A stretch of DNA of 64,000 nt. Origin: Welwitschia mirabilis. Taxonomy: Eukaryota > Gnetophyta > Gnetopsida > Welwitschiales. The notes below the pieces were generated by a model. It did not search any database and was not told the DNA's origin. It was given only the letters and a program-made list of their open reading frames with translations. Below, in pieces: positions 21,564-33,398 of the stretch (positions are counted from its first letter, which is position 1; the number at the start of each line of letters is the position of its first letter). The position numbers were made by a program, and so were the translations under genes. The stretch is taken from assembly GCA_051453625.1 (NCBI GenBank), contig JBOZIK010000001.1, positions 15,717,802-15,781,801 on the forward strand, written 5' to 3'.

Positions 21564-23540
21564 TAAGGATTGTTGAATTTAGGTGAAAGGGGTAAATAAG
21601 TTCTACTAAATAAAAAATTAAATCAAATAATTGAAAAAGTCATAAGAAACAAATATTATTAATCTATGTGGTTCCCAACCTAGTGTTGCGGTGTGAATTT
21701 ATGTAATTCTGAAGCTCTTTTAGGTAAACCTATAAATCATATAACTTGCAAAAAAACACACACTAGTATAGACGGGAGTTCACCCAAATGTCGTAATTCT
21801 AATGAAGGCACTANNNNNNNNNNNNNNNNNNNNNNNNNNNNNNNNNNNNNNNNNNNNNNNNNNNNNNNNNNNNNNNNNNNNNNNNNNNNNNNNNNNNNNN
21901 NNNNNNNNNNNNNNNNNNNNNNNNNNNNNNNNNNNNNNNNNNNNNNNNNNNNNNNNNNNNNNNNNNNNNNNNNNNNNNNNNNNNNNNNNNNNNNNNNNNN
22001 NNNNNNNNNNNNNNNNNNNNNNNNNNNNNNNNNNNNNNNNNNNNNNNNNNNNNNNNNNNNNNNNNNNNNNNNNNNNNNNNNNNNNNNNNNNNNNNNNNNN
22101 NNNNNNNNNNNNNNNNNNNNNNNNNNNNNNNNNNNNNNNNNNNNNNNNNNNNNNNNNNNNNNNNNNNNNNNNNNNNNNNNNNNNNNNNNNNNNNCAAGAA
22201 TTATATGTTTTTATGATCATCTTGTCATCTCTCCATAATTAGCAGAATTGCATCTAAACCTATATAAATGTCCTGTAAAAGTACTCTAAATACATCATCA
22301 AATTCCTACAAATTGGCATCGCAACACCTAGGTATGTCAACACATAGATAGTAACTTCCCTTCATAGCTCTAGATGTTATTAACCTATAAAATAGTGATT
22401 TAGAAGCATCACCAAATTTATAACCAACTAACTACTTTTTTTAAGATAGCACTCTCTTCCTCTCAAGGATCATAGTAAATCAAAGTTCAAAAGTGCACTC
22501 AATCACTTCACCTTCACCAATCAGAAGAATTACATCCATGCAAGTGTTTCATTGGATTTTGAAATCCCCAAATAAGGAACCCTAGAAAGAAATATTAATA
22601 AAAATGATTTTAATCAAAGTTCAAAAGTGCTCTTAAGCACTTAACCTTAACTGACTAAAATAATTACATCCATGCAAGGGTTTCATTATATTTTGGAATC
22701 CCTAAATAAGGGATCCTAGAAAGAATTATTAATAAAAATGATTTTAGACTTAGAAATAAATGATTTAATAAAACTAATAGTATAATAGATAAGTGAAAAA
22801 AACAATAATGAGATAAGAAAAATCCTAGAAAATGTATCAAGTATTATTACTTCAGTTCTTTTTCAATGTAATCACTCAAATGAATCAAATATTATATTAG
22901 CAGTAGTGGATAAGTAGAGAATAACTAAGTGTCTTTATTGTGAGTTCCTCTTTATCAAGTTTAAAAGATTTTAGCTTGTGAAATTTTAGAAATAATTTTT
23001 TTAAAATTTTTTCAAATCTCTTCCTTTATGACTTTTATACTTCTAAGGTAATCTAGTCTATTACCCTAAGGTAATGACCATTTGAAGTAGATTAAACATT
23101 GTCCAATGACTAAAAATGGTTGGTTTATTATATCTAAATATTATTTTCATTTTGCATCATTTTTTAGAATAGATTCTTTCAATCTCATAGATGTCTTTGA
23201 GATAGACATCTTCAATTTTGATAGACATCTTTGAGGCATATGTGTTCAACATGATAAATCTCTTTAAAAAAATATCCCATATTTCAACTAGATTTTAACT
23301 CTTATTTCTCTTATCATTTAGCATCATGAATTCATTATGAAAAACTTATCTAGGATCTAGAAAATTAATGGACCATTACTTTTATCCTTTTTTATATAAA
23401 CTATTATCTATTACCTCTTTTAGTTCAGTATAGATGTGTTCCTCATGATAGATATATTTTCCTTTGATTCAAGTTCACTTTTATTATAGATGTCTTTAAA
23501 CCTCTAAATGTATTTCCTTCTAATTTAGGCTTATCATTAG
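21564..23540 (-). mobile_element. Copia-B LTR, left part (shared LTR)
   Basis: The sequence matches the Copia-B LTR at 45820-47572: the CTTAAGGAT start, the GAAAGGGGT block, TGTGGTTC, the TTACCCTAAGGTAATG-like block and the AGATGTCT/AGACATCT cluster. Gap 21814-22194 (381 N) falls inside. The LTR is interrupted at 23540 by Copia-A and resumes at 36765. It therefore has Copia-B internal sequence on both outer sides: gag at 20936-21545 and the polypurine tract at 37087. A roughly 100-bp unit ending in AATAAAAATGATTTTA is repeated at 22510-22745. Confidence 0.75.
23160..23530. repeat. AGATGTCT/AGACATCT motif cluster in Copia-B LTR
   Basis: AGATGTCT, AGACATCT and one-base variants recur in both orientations at about 23188, 23202, 23222, 23430 and 23490, continuing after the Copia-A insertion at 36785-36890. 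The other LTR shows the same theme at 47060-47465. Inverted neighbours could form small hairpins. Confidence 0.65.
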
Positions 23541-24803
23541 TATTGAGTTATAATTTGTTAAGTTGATATTAAACTAACATTTTTTGTGTAGCAAAATGCA
23601 TTATATCTTTTGCAAAAAATATTAATCTTTGCAGGTTAGTAACTAAAATCTTTTGTCACAAATCTTACATGAACTTGACAAGTTTTATACCATCAAATGG
23701 GTCAACTGAATCCCTAAATAATTTACTAAACTTAAATCATAAAGTGTTAAAAATAGATTGTAGAAGGATCAACTAGATTCTAGAGAGGATAACCAAATTT
23801 AAGCATCAAATTTATCACATTTGAACATTAAGGGATCAACTAGATTCTAGAGGTGTTAACTAGACTTGGAGTAAAATGTTTTCATCCTTTGTCATCAAGG
23901 GTCAACTATACTTTTGTGAGGTCAATTAGATCTAGACCATAAATACTAGTTTGCATTTTTCTAGACATGGGATCAACCACATAAATATTTAGTCGACTAG
24001 ACATGCAGTTGGTAGGATCCCTGAGGAGTCAAATAGACATGGAGCCATAAGAAACTTAGGTTGACCAGAAGAAGATGAGGACAACCAAATTCAGTGACAG
24101 TACTAGATGGGATCAACTAGATATTTCAAGGGGTCGATATCCATGATAGAAATGGGATTTTTATAGCTATTTAAACATCCATGTTTATCCATTAAAGAAT
24201 ATTTTCACATGTAGAACCCTAAAAATCTTCTTCTATATATTTGCCAATAGTTAAAATTATTGTACCAGCTTTTGTATCATTGTTGAATATTTTTTGATGA
24301 GCTTTTGGACTTCTCATTAGCACATCTTCTATCTAACTAAAGAAGAATAAATATCTTTTATTATCATTTGTACTTGATTAATTAGTTGCACTATACATTT
24401 GAAGATTGTACAATCATCTCAAGCAGTCTAGAAATATTATTGTAGAACTTCAGATCTAGTGAAATCTATACATTATGACATGCCATTATTACTACATATC
24501 ATTCTCTCTAAACATTGAGACTGAGCCTCTAAAAACCTGAAATACCTAGAAAGTCATTAATGAAGATCCAAATCAGGCCTAGGTAGAATCTAATCATCAA
24601 AAGTGGAGTAGAGAATTTCCTAAACCACTATAAATCCTATGTCAATATACATTAGTATTTGTATGCTTTTAGCTATTTACTTTTAGATTGTTATTATTCT
24701 TTATTTGCATAAATATTTTAGTTTTCAATACTTGTAGAGATAGCTTGTAAATTTATTTATTTAATTTTTAAATTCTATTTTCCCCAGGGTTCTAGATCCT
24801 TCA
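23541..24803 (+). repeat. Copia-A 5' LTR
   Basis: The start TATTGAGTTATAA matches TGTTGAGTTATAA of the 3' LTR at 34903 (terminal TG decayed to TA). The end is CCTTCA, two bases before the primer site. The middle (23690-24130) is full of GTCAACTAGA-type motifs. The tail from about 24230 matches 36170-36764 of the 3' LTR closely. Confidence 0.8.
23690..24140. repeat. GTCGACTAG/GTCAACTAG motif cluster in Copia-A LTR
   Basis: About a dozen variants of GGTCAACTAGA (ancestral form probably GGTCGACTGGA) lie 20-60 bases apart, each usually followed by TTCTAGAG or a similar pyrimidine/purine string. The same cluster occurs at 33040-33250 and 35460-36070 in the other LTR pieces. Confidence 0.75.
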
Positions 24804-24805
24804 TT

Positions 24806-24819
24806 TGGTATTAGAGCCA
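24806..24819 (+). promoter_or_regulatory. Copia-A primer-binding site
   Basis: TGGTATTAGAGCCA is one base from TGGTATCAGAGCCA, complementary to initiator tRNA-Met, the standard primer site of plant Copia elements. It fixes the LTR end at 24803 and the direction of the element. Confidence 0.9.
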
Positions 24820-24869
24820 GGTAGCATTATTAGTAGATTCTAATAGGTTTTAACTCTTAAACCCTAAAT

Positions 24870-26270
24870 ATGAGTAATCCTTTAGATGGCTTTTCTACTA
24901 AACAATCACCCATATTTAATGGGATAAACTATGCCTACAGGAAGGCCCATATGAGAATATTTCTTAGATTCCTATATGTATACATAAAGGAGGTAATCTT
25001 AATGATTACATTGTGTCCACATTAGCCAAAACTGATGCCAATGAAAATATCATAATGGTAGCAAAAACTCGAGATCAATGGATCCCCATCGATAAATATA
25101 AAGCTCCCCTAAATGTCCTTGCTCTTAAAGCAATTTTTATATAGTATGTGGAGATAAGTTCAAAAGGATCATGAGCTATGAACATATAAAATTAGCTTGG
25201 GATATTCTTAAAAGAACTCATAAAGGAACATCTACTANNNNNNNNNNNNNNNNNNNNNNNNNNNNNNNNNNNNNNNNNNNNNNNNNNNNNNNNNNNNNNN
25301 NNNNNNNNNNNNNNNNNNNNNNNNNNNNNNNNNNNNNTTCTTAGATTCCTATATGTAGACATAAAGAAGGTAATCTACAATAATTACATTGTGTCCACAT
25401 TAGCCAAAACTGATGCCAATGGAAATATCATAATGGTAGAAAAAACTCGAGATCAATGGATCCCCATCAATAAATATAAAGCTCTCCTAAATGTCCCTGC
25501 TCTTAATGCAATTTTTATATAGTATGTGGAGATGAGTTCAAAAGGATCATGATCTATGAACATACAAAAGTAGCTTGGGATATTCTTAAAATAACTCATA
25601 AAGGAACATCTACTATTAAGTAGGTAAAACTCCAAATGCTCATTTCCAAATTTGAAGATATTCACATAGATGAAAAGGAAATACTTTAAGAGTTCTTTAC
25701 TAGATTGATAGACATTGTAAATTCTATAATAAGTCTAAGAAAAAGAATGGAAGAAGCAAAGATGATTTGAAAAGTGTTAAGATCTCTTCCAAAACATTTT
25801 AAGCTAAATATCATAGCCATTAAAGAAAGTAAAAACATTAATTAAATGGTGCTTGATGAAATATAAGTTTATCTTCAAACCTATGAGTTGAAATTTACTA
25901 AAGATAAAAAGAAAACTCTTGCTTTGAAAAGTATGCAGGAAGAATATAGATCTAAAAACCAGACAAAGACCTTAATGCAATGAATTTTCACTTCTAGTAA
26001 GGATATTTAAAAAGTTCTTACATAGAAGAAAGAAAGAAGGTAAATCAAGAAGAGAAGCAAAAAGAGGTCATTCTAAATTTAGAAAAGATTAAGAAAAAGA
26101 AAAGGAGATCCAATGCTATGCTTGCAAGGGATATGGACACATTGCAAATAAATGTCCAAACAACAAAAGAGATCAGAGGAAATTAAAGACATCATATTTC
26201 ATTACTACATAGGATAATGTAGATGAAGAAGATGATAGCAGTTCAAGCCAAAAGTTAGATAGAGATTGAA
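24870..26270 (+). pseudogene. Copia-A gag remnant
   Basis: Gag would form the virus-like particle that houses reverse transcription. It starts at ATG 24870 (MSNPLDGFS), 50 bases after the primer site, followed by SPIFNGINYAYRK, typical of the UBN2-type Copia capsid N-terminus. An intact CX2CX4HX4C zinc knuckle (CYACKGYGHIANKC) lies at 26114-26155, followed by an acidic stretch. Stops and frameshifts break the frame, many at former CAA/CAG. The gap at 25238-25337 joins two versions of the same ~280 bases (24959-25237 and 25338-25617). Confidence 0.8.
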
Positions 26271-26880
26271 TACTTTCATTCATGGTGATAGCTCCTTCCA
26301 TAAAGAACATGCCTTACTCATCTAAATCCGATGATTTAAATCTTCATAAAGAAGATCAAACTAAGCTTGAAGACACCTATTAAGAGATTTATTCATAGTG
26401 TGAAAAATTAAAAAAACATTTCAATGACCTGAATAAAATGGTAAAGGTTATAACCAAGGAAAAGGAGGAATTGAAGACAAAGTATAAAATGGCCCAAACT
26501 GAAAACTCCAAACTTACTTAAGAGTTAAAGATCTTGTCTCATTTTGTAAGTAAATTTTCAAGTAGTTTAAGTAAATTGGAACAAGTACTTGGGATACAAA
26601 AATTGGCTTATGATAAGACAAGTATTGGACCCATCCCTCAAGTTTCATAAAATCATCCAAATCAGGTAACATGGCAAAATAATTTTATTTCAAAAATTAC
26701 ATGTCATTTTTATTGTAAGTCAAATCATTCTAAGTTATTTTGTAATCCTAATAAGTTAATGATCTTTTTGAATTTTGTTAGTACTTTTTCTTTTAAATTT
26801 ATTCTAGGGGATGTATACCATAATAGTTTAAAATAACTAAGTGGATGAGAGCTAACAATTTGAAAATTCTTTTGATTCAA
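26271..26880 (+). pseudogene. Copia-A gag C-terminal and protease linker
   Basis: This stretch between the zinc knuckle and the protease encodes, with interruptions, a K/E/N-rich coiled-coil-like segment (26380-26560) and then a decayed second cysteine/histidine block near 26700-26750 (CHFYCKSNHSKLFC-like reading). It is the usual gag-to-pol linker of this lineage. It has no enzymatic motif. Confidence 0.5.
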
Positions 26881-26889
26881 ATAGATTTC

Positions 26890-27240
26890 AAGGTATCAAA
26901 TGGAACTAGCTAGTACTTGGATAGTAGATGCTCACGACACATGATAGGTGATGAGTCAATATTACAACATCTGGATGATTGATAGAAAAGAAGTTACATT
27001 TGATGATAATGAAAGAGTAAAGATCGAAGGCCTTGGAAGCATTGGTAGAGGTAACATGCCTAAGAAAAATGAAGTTTTATATGTTAATGTCCTTAAGCAT
27101 AATTTACTTAGTATTAGTCAAATTTGTGATAAAGGGCAGGAGGTTGTTTTTTATAGTAAAAAAGGCAAATTTAGACATGGAAAAATGAATGATNNNNNNN
27201 NNNNNNNNNNNNNNNNNNNNNNNNNAAAATAGAATATATA
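26890..27240 (+). pseudogene. Copia-A protease and pre-integrase remnant
   Basis: The aspartic protease would cleave the Gag-Pol polyprotein. TWIVDA at 26914-26931 begins the active site, but about seven bases are missing there, so the Ser-Gly of Asp-Ser-Gly is lost and the following CSRHMIGDES-like reading lies in another frame. A 94-codon open frame (26948-27232, last part N) then gives NLLSISQICDKG, the conserved end of the protease and start of the pre-integrase region. Part of it recurs at 27634-27750 across two gaps. Confidence 0.8.
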
Positions 27241-27779
27241 ATTTTTATAATATTGATTAATCTTTATCTACATGTTATGTTTATCACATAAACCAAGAAG
27301 AACTATGACATCAATATTTAAGACATGTAAATTATGATAATCTAAAAATAATTATTAAAAAGAAATTGTAAAAGGTATTCTCAAGATTAACATTAAAAAA
27401 CATGGGCTCTATGATGCATTTTAAAAAGGGAAACAAGTTAGAAACCTCACAAAAGCAAAAATCTAGTTTTTACAATAATTGCTCTTAAGCTTATTTATAT
27501 GGACTTTTTGGTCTAATCCAAACAAAAAGTCTANNNNNNNNNNNNNNNNNNNNNNNNNNNNNNNNNNNNNNNNNNNNNNNNNNNNNNNNNNNNNNNNNNN
27601 NNNNNNNNNNNNNNNNNNNNNNNNNNNNNNNNNATGTGATAAAGGGCAGGAGGTTGTTTTTTATAGTAAAAAAGGCAAAGTTAGACATGGAAAAATGAAT
27701 GATGTACTTCTTAAGGAAAATAGAATATATAATGTTTATAATATTGATTAATCTTTATTTGCATGTTATGTTTATCACA

Positions 27780-28620
27780 TAAACCAAGAAGAACTATGGC
27801 ATCAACATTTAAGACATGTAAATTATGATAATCTAAAAATAATTATTAAAAAGGAAATTGTGAAAGGTATTCCCAAGATTAACATTTAAAAACATGGGCT
27901 TTATGATGCATGTTAAAAAGGGAAACAAGTTAGAACCCTTACAAAAGCAAAAATCTAGTTTTCACAATAATTTCTCTTAAGCTTATTTATATGGACTTTG
28001 TGGTCTAATTCAAACAAAAGTCTAAGAGGAAAATGTTATTTTTTAACTATGGTTAATAACTACTCTAGATTTACTTAGGTTGCTTTTCTTGGAAATCAAG
28101 CTAAAACATATAAACGTTGGGTTAAAATTTGCAACAAATTCCAAAATAAGAAAGGTTACACCATCAAAAAAATTAGAATTGATCATGGAGGAGAATTTGA
28201 AAACCATTTTTTTGAAAAGTATTCTATATACAATGGTATAGAACATTAATTCTCAGCCCCAAAAACATTTCAACAAAATGGAATTACTAAGAGTAAAAAC
28301 CTAGTCCTCCAAGAAATGACTAGAATAATGTTAAATGATAAGGAGGTTCTTAAAAATTTTTCATCTAAATTTGTAAGCACCAATTACTATATTATAAACA
28401 GAGTCTCCTTAAACTCCCTATGAGCTTTTAAAAGGAATAAAACCAAACGCTTCATATTCTACAGTCTTTAGGATTAAGTGTTTTATTTTAAAATAAAGAG
28501 AACACTTAAGTAAATTTAAATCAAAGATTGATGAAGAAATATTTTTGGGATATCTAACTAGAAGTAGAGCCTATTAAGTATTTAACAAAAGAAGTTTAAT
28601 AGTGGAAGAGTTTATAAATG
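27780..28620 (+). pseudogene. Copia-A integrase remnant
   Basis: The pre-integrase block ELWHQHLRHVNYDNL (27790-27835) leads to an HHCC-like region, then IYMDF near 27990 with the first core Asp, RIDHGGEFEN (28171-28200) with the second, and SAPKTFQQNGI (28255-28285). The third acidic residue, expected in a V-E-R-K-N context, reads T-K-S-K-N, with Lys at 28289-28291. Stops are scattered. An earlier overlapping copy of the first part lies at 27126-27533. Confidence 0.8.
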
Positions 28621-28879
28621 TTTAAATAAATGATTTTAGTATAAGATCTCTTTTCTTGAATGGTGAAGAAAAATCAACTCCAAGAATTCCCATAATAAAA
28701 GAAGTTTCAATAGAAAAGGAAGAAAAGCCAACTAAATAAGTCACTTTTAAAAAGTTTAAAGATCTAAAAGATCACCCGTTAGGGTCCATTATTAAAGATG
28801 TTATCTTAAAGATTCAAATAAAAAATTATCTAAAAAAATTTTGTGCTCACATTTGTTCTCTCTTAAATTGGACTTAAAA

Positions 28880-30240
28880 AGTTTAAAGAAGTAGAATCTC
28901 ATGAAGAGTGGATTATGGTCATGCAATATGAGCTTTAACAATTCAAAAGAAATGATGTGCAAAAACATGTTGAAAGACCAAGAGACCAAAATGTTATTAG
29001 AATAAAATGGATTTTTAAAAACAAGTGTGATGAGAAAAATAATTTAATTAAGAACAAAGAAAGGTTAGTGGTACAAGGCTATAACCAAATTAAAGGTATT
29101 GATGTAGATGACACTTTTGCTCCTATAGCTAGACTAGATAGTGTTAAAATTTTTTAATCTTATGCATCCTTTAAAAACATTAAAGTTTATCAAATGGATG
29201 TGAAAAGTTCCTTTTTGAATGNNNNNNNNNNNNNNNNNNNNNNNNNNNNNNNNNNNNNNNNNNNNNNNNNNNNNNNNNNNNNNNNNNNNNNNNNNNNNNN
29301 NNNNNNNNNNNNNNNNNNNNNTGATTTTAGCATAAGATCTCTTTTCTCGAATGGTGAAGAAAACTCAACTTCAAGAATTCCCATAATAAAAGAAGTTTCA
29401 ACAGAAAAGAAAGAAAGCCAACTAACTAAGTCACTTTTAAAAAGTTTAAAGATCTAAAATATCACCCTTTAGGGTCCATTATTAAAGATGTTATCTTAAA
29501 GATTCAAATAAGAAATTCTCTAAAAAACTTTTGTGCTCACATTTGTTATCTCTTAAATTGGACTTAAAAAGTTTAAAGAGGTAGAATCTCATGAAGAGTG
29601 AATTATGGTCATGTAAGATGAGCTTTAACAATTCAAAGAAATGATGTGCAGAAACATGTTGAAAGACTAAGAGACCAAAATGTTATTAGAATAAAATGGA
29701 TTTTCAAAAACAAGTGTGATGAGCAAAATAATGTAATTAAGAAGAAAGAAAGTTTAGTGGTACAAGGCTATAACCAAATTAAAGGTATTGATGTAGATGA
29801 CACTTGCTCCTATAGCTAGACTAGATAGTGTTAAAATTTTTTAATCTTATGCGTCCTTTAAAAACATTAAAGTTTATCAAATGGATGTGAAAAGTTCCTT
29901 TTTGAATGGAACTATTAATGAAGAAGTTTATGTGGAAAAATCTCAAGGTTTTATAGATTCATACAAATCAAACCATGTGTATAGACTTAAAAAGACCTTG
30001 TATAAGTTAAAATAAGCTTTAAGAGATTAATATGAAGAACTAGCTACATTTTTCAATGAAAATGGTTATATTCGTGGAACTATGAATAAAACATTATTTG
30101 TAAAAAATCTGAAAAAGGACTTTATTATTATTCAAATTTATGTAGACTATAATTTTTGAAGCCTCAAATAAAGTTTTATCAAAAGAATTTATTACCATTA
30201 TGACAATTCATTTTGAGATGAGTATGCTTAGTGAAGTTAG
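28880..30240 (+). pseudogene. Copia-A reverse transcriptase remnant
   Basis: RT would copy element RNA into DNA. The N-terminus has a clean 66-codon stretch (28957-29157) with WIFKNKCDEK, RLVVQGYNQ and DDTFAPIARLDS. After the gap at 29222-29321 the same ~590 bases restart (29322-29908), then continue with MDVKSSFLNG, EEVYVEKSQGF and YRLKKTLYKLK. The catalytic YVDD is YVDY at 30139-30150. Stops replace expected Q (30013 region) and W codons. The double N-terminus is a contig overlap, not a gene duplication in all likelihood. Confidence 0.85.
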
Positions 30241-30399
30241 AATGTCTCTTGTCCTTTAAATCAAACAAATAAGACATGGAATTTTTATATCTCAATCTAA
30301 ATATGCAAAGCATTTGATCAAATGATTTAGGTTGGGGAATGTAAAATCAACTGACACATCTATATTAAATTTTTATAAGGTTAGTCTTGATGAACATGA

Positions 30400-31080
30400 A
30401 AAATCTATAGATCAAAAAGTTTATATAAGTATGATAGTAAGTCTATTATATCTAACTGCAAGTGGACTTGATATTTAATATTATCAAGTGTGCTAGATAT
30501 TAGACCTAACTAGAAGAATCACACCTTCAAGCTATTAAAATAATAATAAGATACATAAAAGGCACAAATGACTATGGATTATGGTATACTTTAGAAACAT
30601 CTTTTGAGCTTGTAGGCTTGAGTGATGCAGATTAGACTAGGTGTAAAGATGATAGGAAAAGCACAAGTTGCTTTCTTTTAGGATCCTTCTTAATAGGATG
30701 GGAAAGTGAAAAGAAAAATTTATCTCCCTTTCAATAGTAGAAGTAGAATATACAGTAGCAAGGAGTTATTGTACCCATCACCTTTGGATGAAGGAAATGC
30801 TAAAAGACTTTGGAATAGATTTTGAATAGGTTCCAATCTTTTGTGATAACACAAGTGCAATCAATATATCTAAGAACCCAGTTCAACATTCTAGAACTAA
30901 ATGCATTAAATTAAGACATTATTTCCTTACAGATCAAGTGGAAAAAGGCAATAATTCAATGAATTTTATTAGCACTGATTGATAACTTACTAATATTTTT
31001 ACTAAATCCATGAAATTTAACAACTTTCTAAGACTTCATAATGAACTGGGGTTGTTTCTTGATCCTTTGGTTGATAGTAA
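30400..31080 (+). pseudogene. Copia-A RNase H remnant
   Basis: Recognised in order: LTASGLDI, YIKGTNDYGLWY, ELVGLSDAD, DRKSTSC, SYCTHHLWMKEM, FCDNTSAINISKNP, HSRTKCIKLRHYFL and NIFTKSMKF. All are signature blocks of Copia RNase H. Frameshifts and stops break it near 30475-30530 and 30720-30750. The end of pol runs straight into a region carrying TCGACTGG-type motifs. Confidence 0.85.
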
Positions 31081-31084
31081 GGCA

Positions 31085-31185
31085 CATTCAGTTGACTGGT
31101 CTAAAAACACAATTGTCAGATCTAGAAGTATTATGACCTGAGTCTCGATGGATTGACTAGACCATAACTCAGTCGACTGGGCCTA
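31085..31185 (+). repeat. TCGACTGG motifs downstream of Copia-A pol
   Basis: GTTGACTGGTC (31091), GATTGACTAGACC (31146) and GTCGACTGGGCC (31171) follow directly after RNase H. They are the same motif that fills the Copia-A LTR, here inside the element and 200-250 bases before the third ORF. Confidence 0.6.
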
Positions 31186-31349
31186 TAAGATTACAGTGTG
31201 GAAGTTAAGATGGTAAACCTAATATTTTTTTTAAATTTGAATTGATAGGCCTTCTTTATAAAATCTTGTGGAGCTTTAACCCCACCTATCTTCTTTAGAT
31301 CTAGCTATCTCTTTCAAGTTTACTTATCTTTAAGAAGTTGACATATGTT
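31186..31349 (+). other. Copia-A spacer between pol and ORF3
   Basis: Short AT-rich spacer with CCCCACCTATCTTC and TTCAAGTTTAC strings, no coding motif. It probably belongs to the untranslated or promoter region before the third ORF. Confidence 0.4.
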
Positions 31350-32408
31350 TTTAATGGCAGAGGATCCCTCAAGGAAACACTAGAAGAAGCCAGTAAGAAA
31401 ATATCTAGGGTATTTTTACTTTAGAATATCTCATGAGCCCTTGACAGGTTCTTAAAGAAGTTTGAGAAGAAACCTGTTTACCAAGAAAGGCCTATTACTT
31501 TTTGAAAGCTAAGAGAACTCCAAAATCTAGCAAGGATTTGGAATGATCTTGATCTTTTCTACTTTTTTGATGTCTCAGAGCCATCTTACCCTTTCTTTAC
31601 TAGGATGTTTTATTGAAATACCTCTTTTAATGCTGATTCTTCTACCTTAACAATCCTTGTTTTGGGGAAGAGACTTAGGATTACTAAGATCTCATACTTT
31701 CATTACAAATCTCTCTTAAGGAGATTATGAGGAGTTTTGGCCCTTTTGTGACTCCATAAAGGATAAAAAAGAGATTACCAGGGAGCTATATGATAAGTTT
31801 TTCAGTGGAAAACTACCCTCTCCACCTCCTATCTTACCCATAATTATAAGTTTTTACATTTAATCTTTACTTATAATTTCTTACCTTTGGTAGGTCATCG
31901 TGATGAGACCTCCAACTATAGATATTTTTTATTATATTTGGTAGGAATTGGGCATTCTATTAATGCTCTTTCCATTATGTTAAAAAATATAGTCTCTTAG
32001 TTAGAGTATCACAAGACTAGAGCTCTTCCTTATTCTATTTTGATTACCAATATTTTTCACCATTTCAGAGTCTAGTTGTATCCAAAGTTAGAAATCCTAA
32101 CCCCTATATTAGCCATTAGGTGTGAAATCTTGTCTTTCATGCATATTTTGTTAGATCTAAGAAATCTTTCAAGTCTCCTTCTCCAAAGTAAGTCTCCCCT
32201 GAAGAGACTCTTTCATACTTGAATAGGATAGATTCTCATACTAGGCATATGAAAAATCTCTGCTCATAGTAGGAAATGAGATAGCTGATACTTTTGAGGA
32301 AGCTCGTATCTTAGCATAAAATGTAGCCAAACAAAAAAAGAGGAAGAAGAATACCTAGACTCTAAAGAAGAATTTGAGGAGAAAGAAGAAGAGGAAGAGT
32401 CATATTAA
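31350..32408 (+). pseudogene. Copia-A third ORF (plant transposon protein-like), copy 1
   Basis: The ATG at about 31353 starts MAEDPSRK. Allowing for stops and frameshifts, the reading gives DLFYFFDVSEPSYPFFTRMF, then FLHLIFTYNFLPLVG and RYFLLYLVGIGHSINALS, and ends in an acidic tail EEFEEKEEEEES at 32408. The wording (xEPxYPxxxRxFYxN, LPxxGxxDExxNxxxFLLY) resembles the extra domain carried by many plant LTR elements and annotated as a putative plant transposon protein. Its function is unknown. In SIRE-type elements this position also holds so-called env-like ORFs, but no signal peptide or membrane anchor is visible here. Confidence 0.65.
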
Positions 32409-32870
32409 TTTTGTATTATTTTTTAGTTATTTCTATTATGTTTCTTTTTTTAATTCTTTGTCATTCATACTAAAAAGTGAAGAAATAATATTTGTATTAT
32501 TAGTTGTTATTATTTGTACTTAGTAATACTTATCATGTTTTTCTTAATTGTACTTGCTCTCTTATAAGTATCTTTTTTTTGAAATACTTGAAATTAATTA
32601 ATCAAAATGCATTTGGTATCATTTTTCTCTAACTATTAATACATATTACATTTATCATAAACCATTATTTTGTTACATCAATTAATGAACATTACATGTC
32701 TTATGAACTATTCTTTAAATTGCTTATATATATAACACTTTTTGGTAAACCCTTATAAATGCTTAATTTTAATAAACATGCTTAATAATCTTTTACAAAA
32801 CTAATGGGAATTTTCTAAGAGGGGATTATCTAATTAGTATTTTTAATTAAGTATAGTTTTCTATTAATGT
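32409..32870 (+). other. Copia-A 3' untranslated region, copy 1
   Basis: AT-rich, no frames, leading to the polypurine tract at 32871. It aligns only loosely with the equivalent stretch of copy 2 (34406-34889), although the ORF3 before it is about 95 percent identical. Confidence 0.5.
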
Positions 32871-32882
32871 CAAAGGGGAAGA
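32871..32882 (+). promoter_or_regulatory. Copia-A-type polypurine tract, copy 1
   Basis: CAAAGGGGAAGA lies one base before an LTR start (TATTAAGTTATAA at 32884). It is the second-strand primer site of the element. Confidence 0.75.
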
Positions 32883-32883
32883 T

Positions 32884-33298
32884 TATTAAGTTATAATTTA
32901 TCAAATTGATATCAAAATAACATATTTTTAGTATAGAAAAATGTGTTGTATTTCTTATATAAAATGGCAATACTTACAGGTCAGAAGCAGTAAACATTTA
33001 TCATTATCCTTGCTTCATCCTAATAAGTTACAATCACTTAAATGGATTGACTAAATTCCTAAGGAATCTACCAAACCTATACTAATAAGTATCAAAACTA
33101 GATTACTGAGGGGTCAACTAGATTCTTAAGAAGTCAATCAAACATGTGTAATAATTTTTCACATCTAATCATCAATGAATTAATTAGAATCTTGAGGGGT
33201 CAACTAGACCTAAAGCAAAAATGTTTTCATATTTTATTATCAAGGGGTTGATTACTAAATATAGGTTAAACATGTTATTTTATGCTTTTCTTCATATG
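32884..33298 (+). repeat. Partial LTR related to Copia-A
   Basis: The start matches the Copia-A LTR, and GGGGTCAACTAGA motifs are present at 33110-33250. It is visibly more diverged from the 5' LTR (23541) than the LTR at 34903 is: it lacks the ATGAACTTGACAAGTTT block that the other two share. It is cut by the gap at 33299-33398. It probably belongs to a sister element or another haplotype. Confidence 0.65.
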
Positions 33299-33398
33299 NN
33301 NNNNNNNNNNNNNNNNNNNNNNNNNNNNNNNNNNNNNNNNNNNNNNNNNNNNNNNNNNNNNNNNNNNNNNNNNNNNNNNNNNNNNNNNNNNNNNNNNN

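Noticed and set aside
21693-22242. Apparent frames of 128-181 codons near 21693-22242
   Set aside because: They are read through the 381-N gap inside the Copia-B LTR; the sequenced part has no coding motif.
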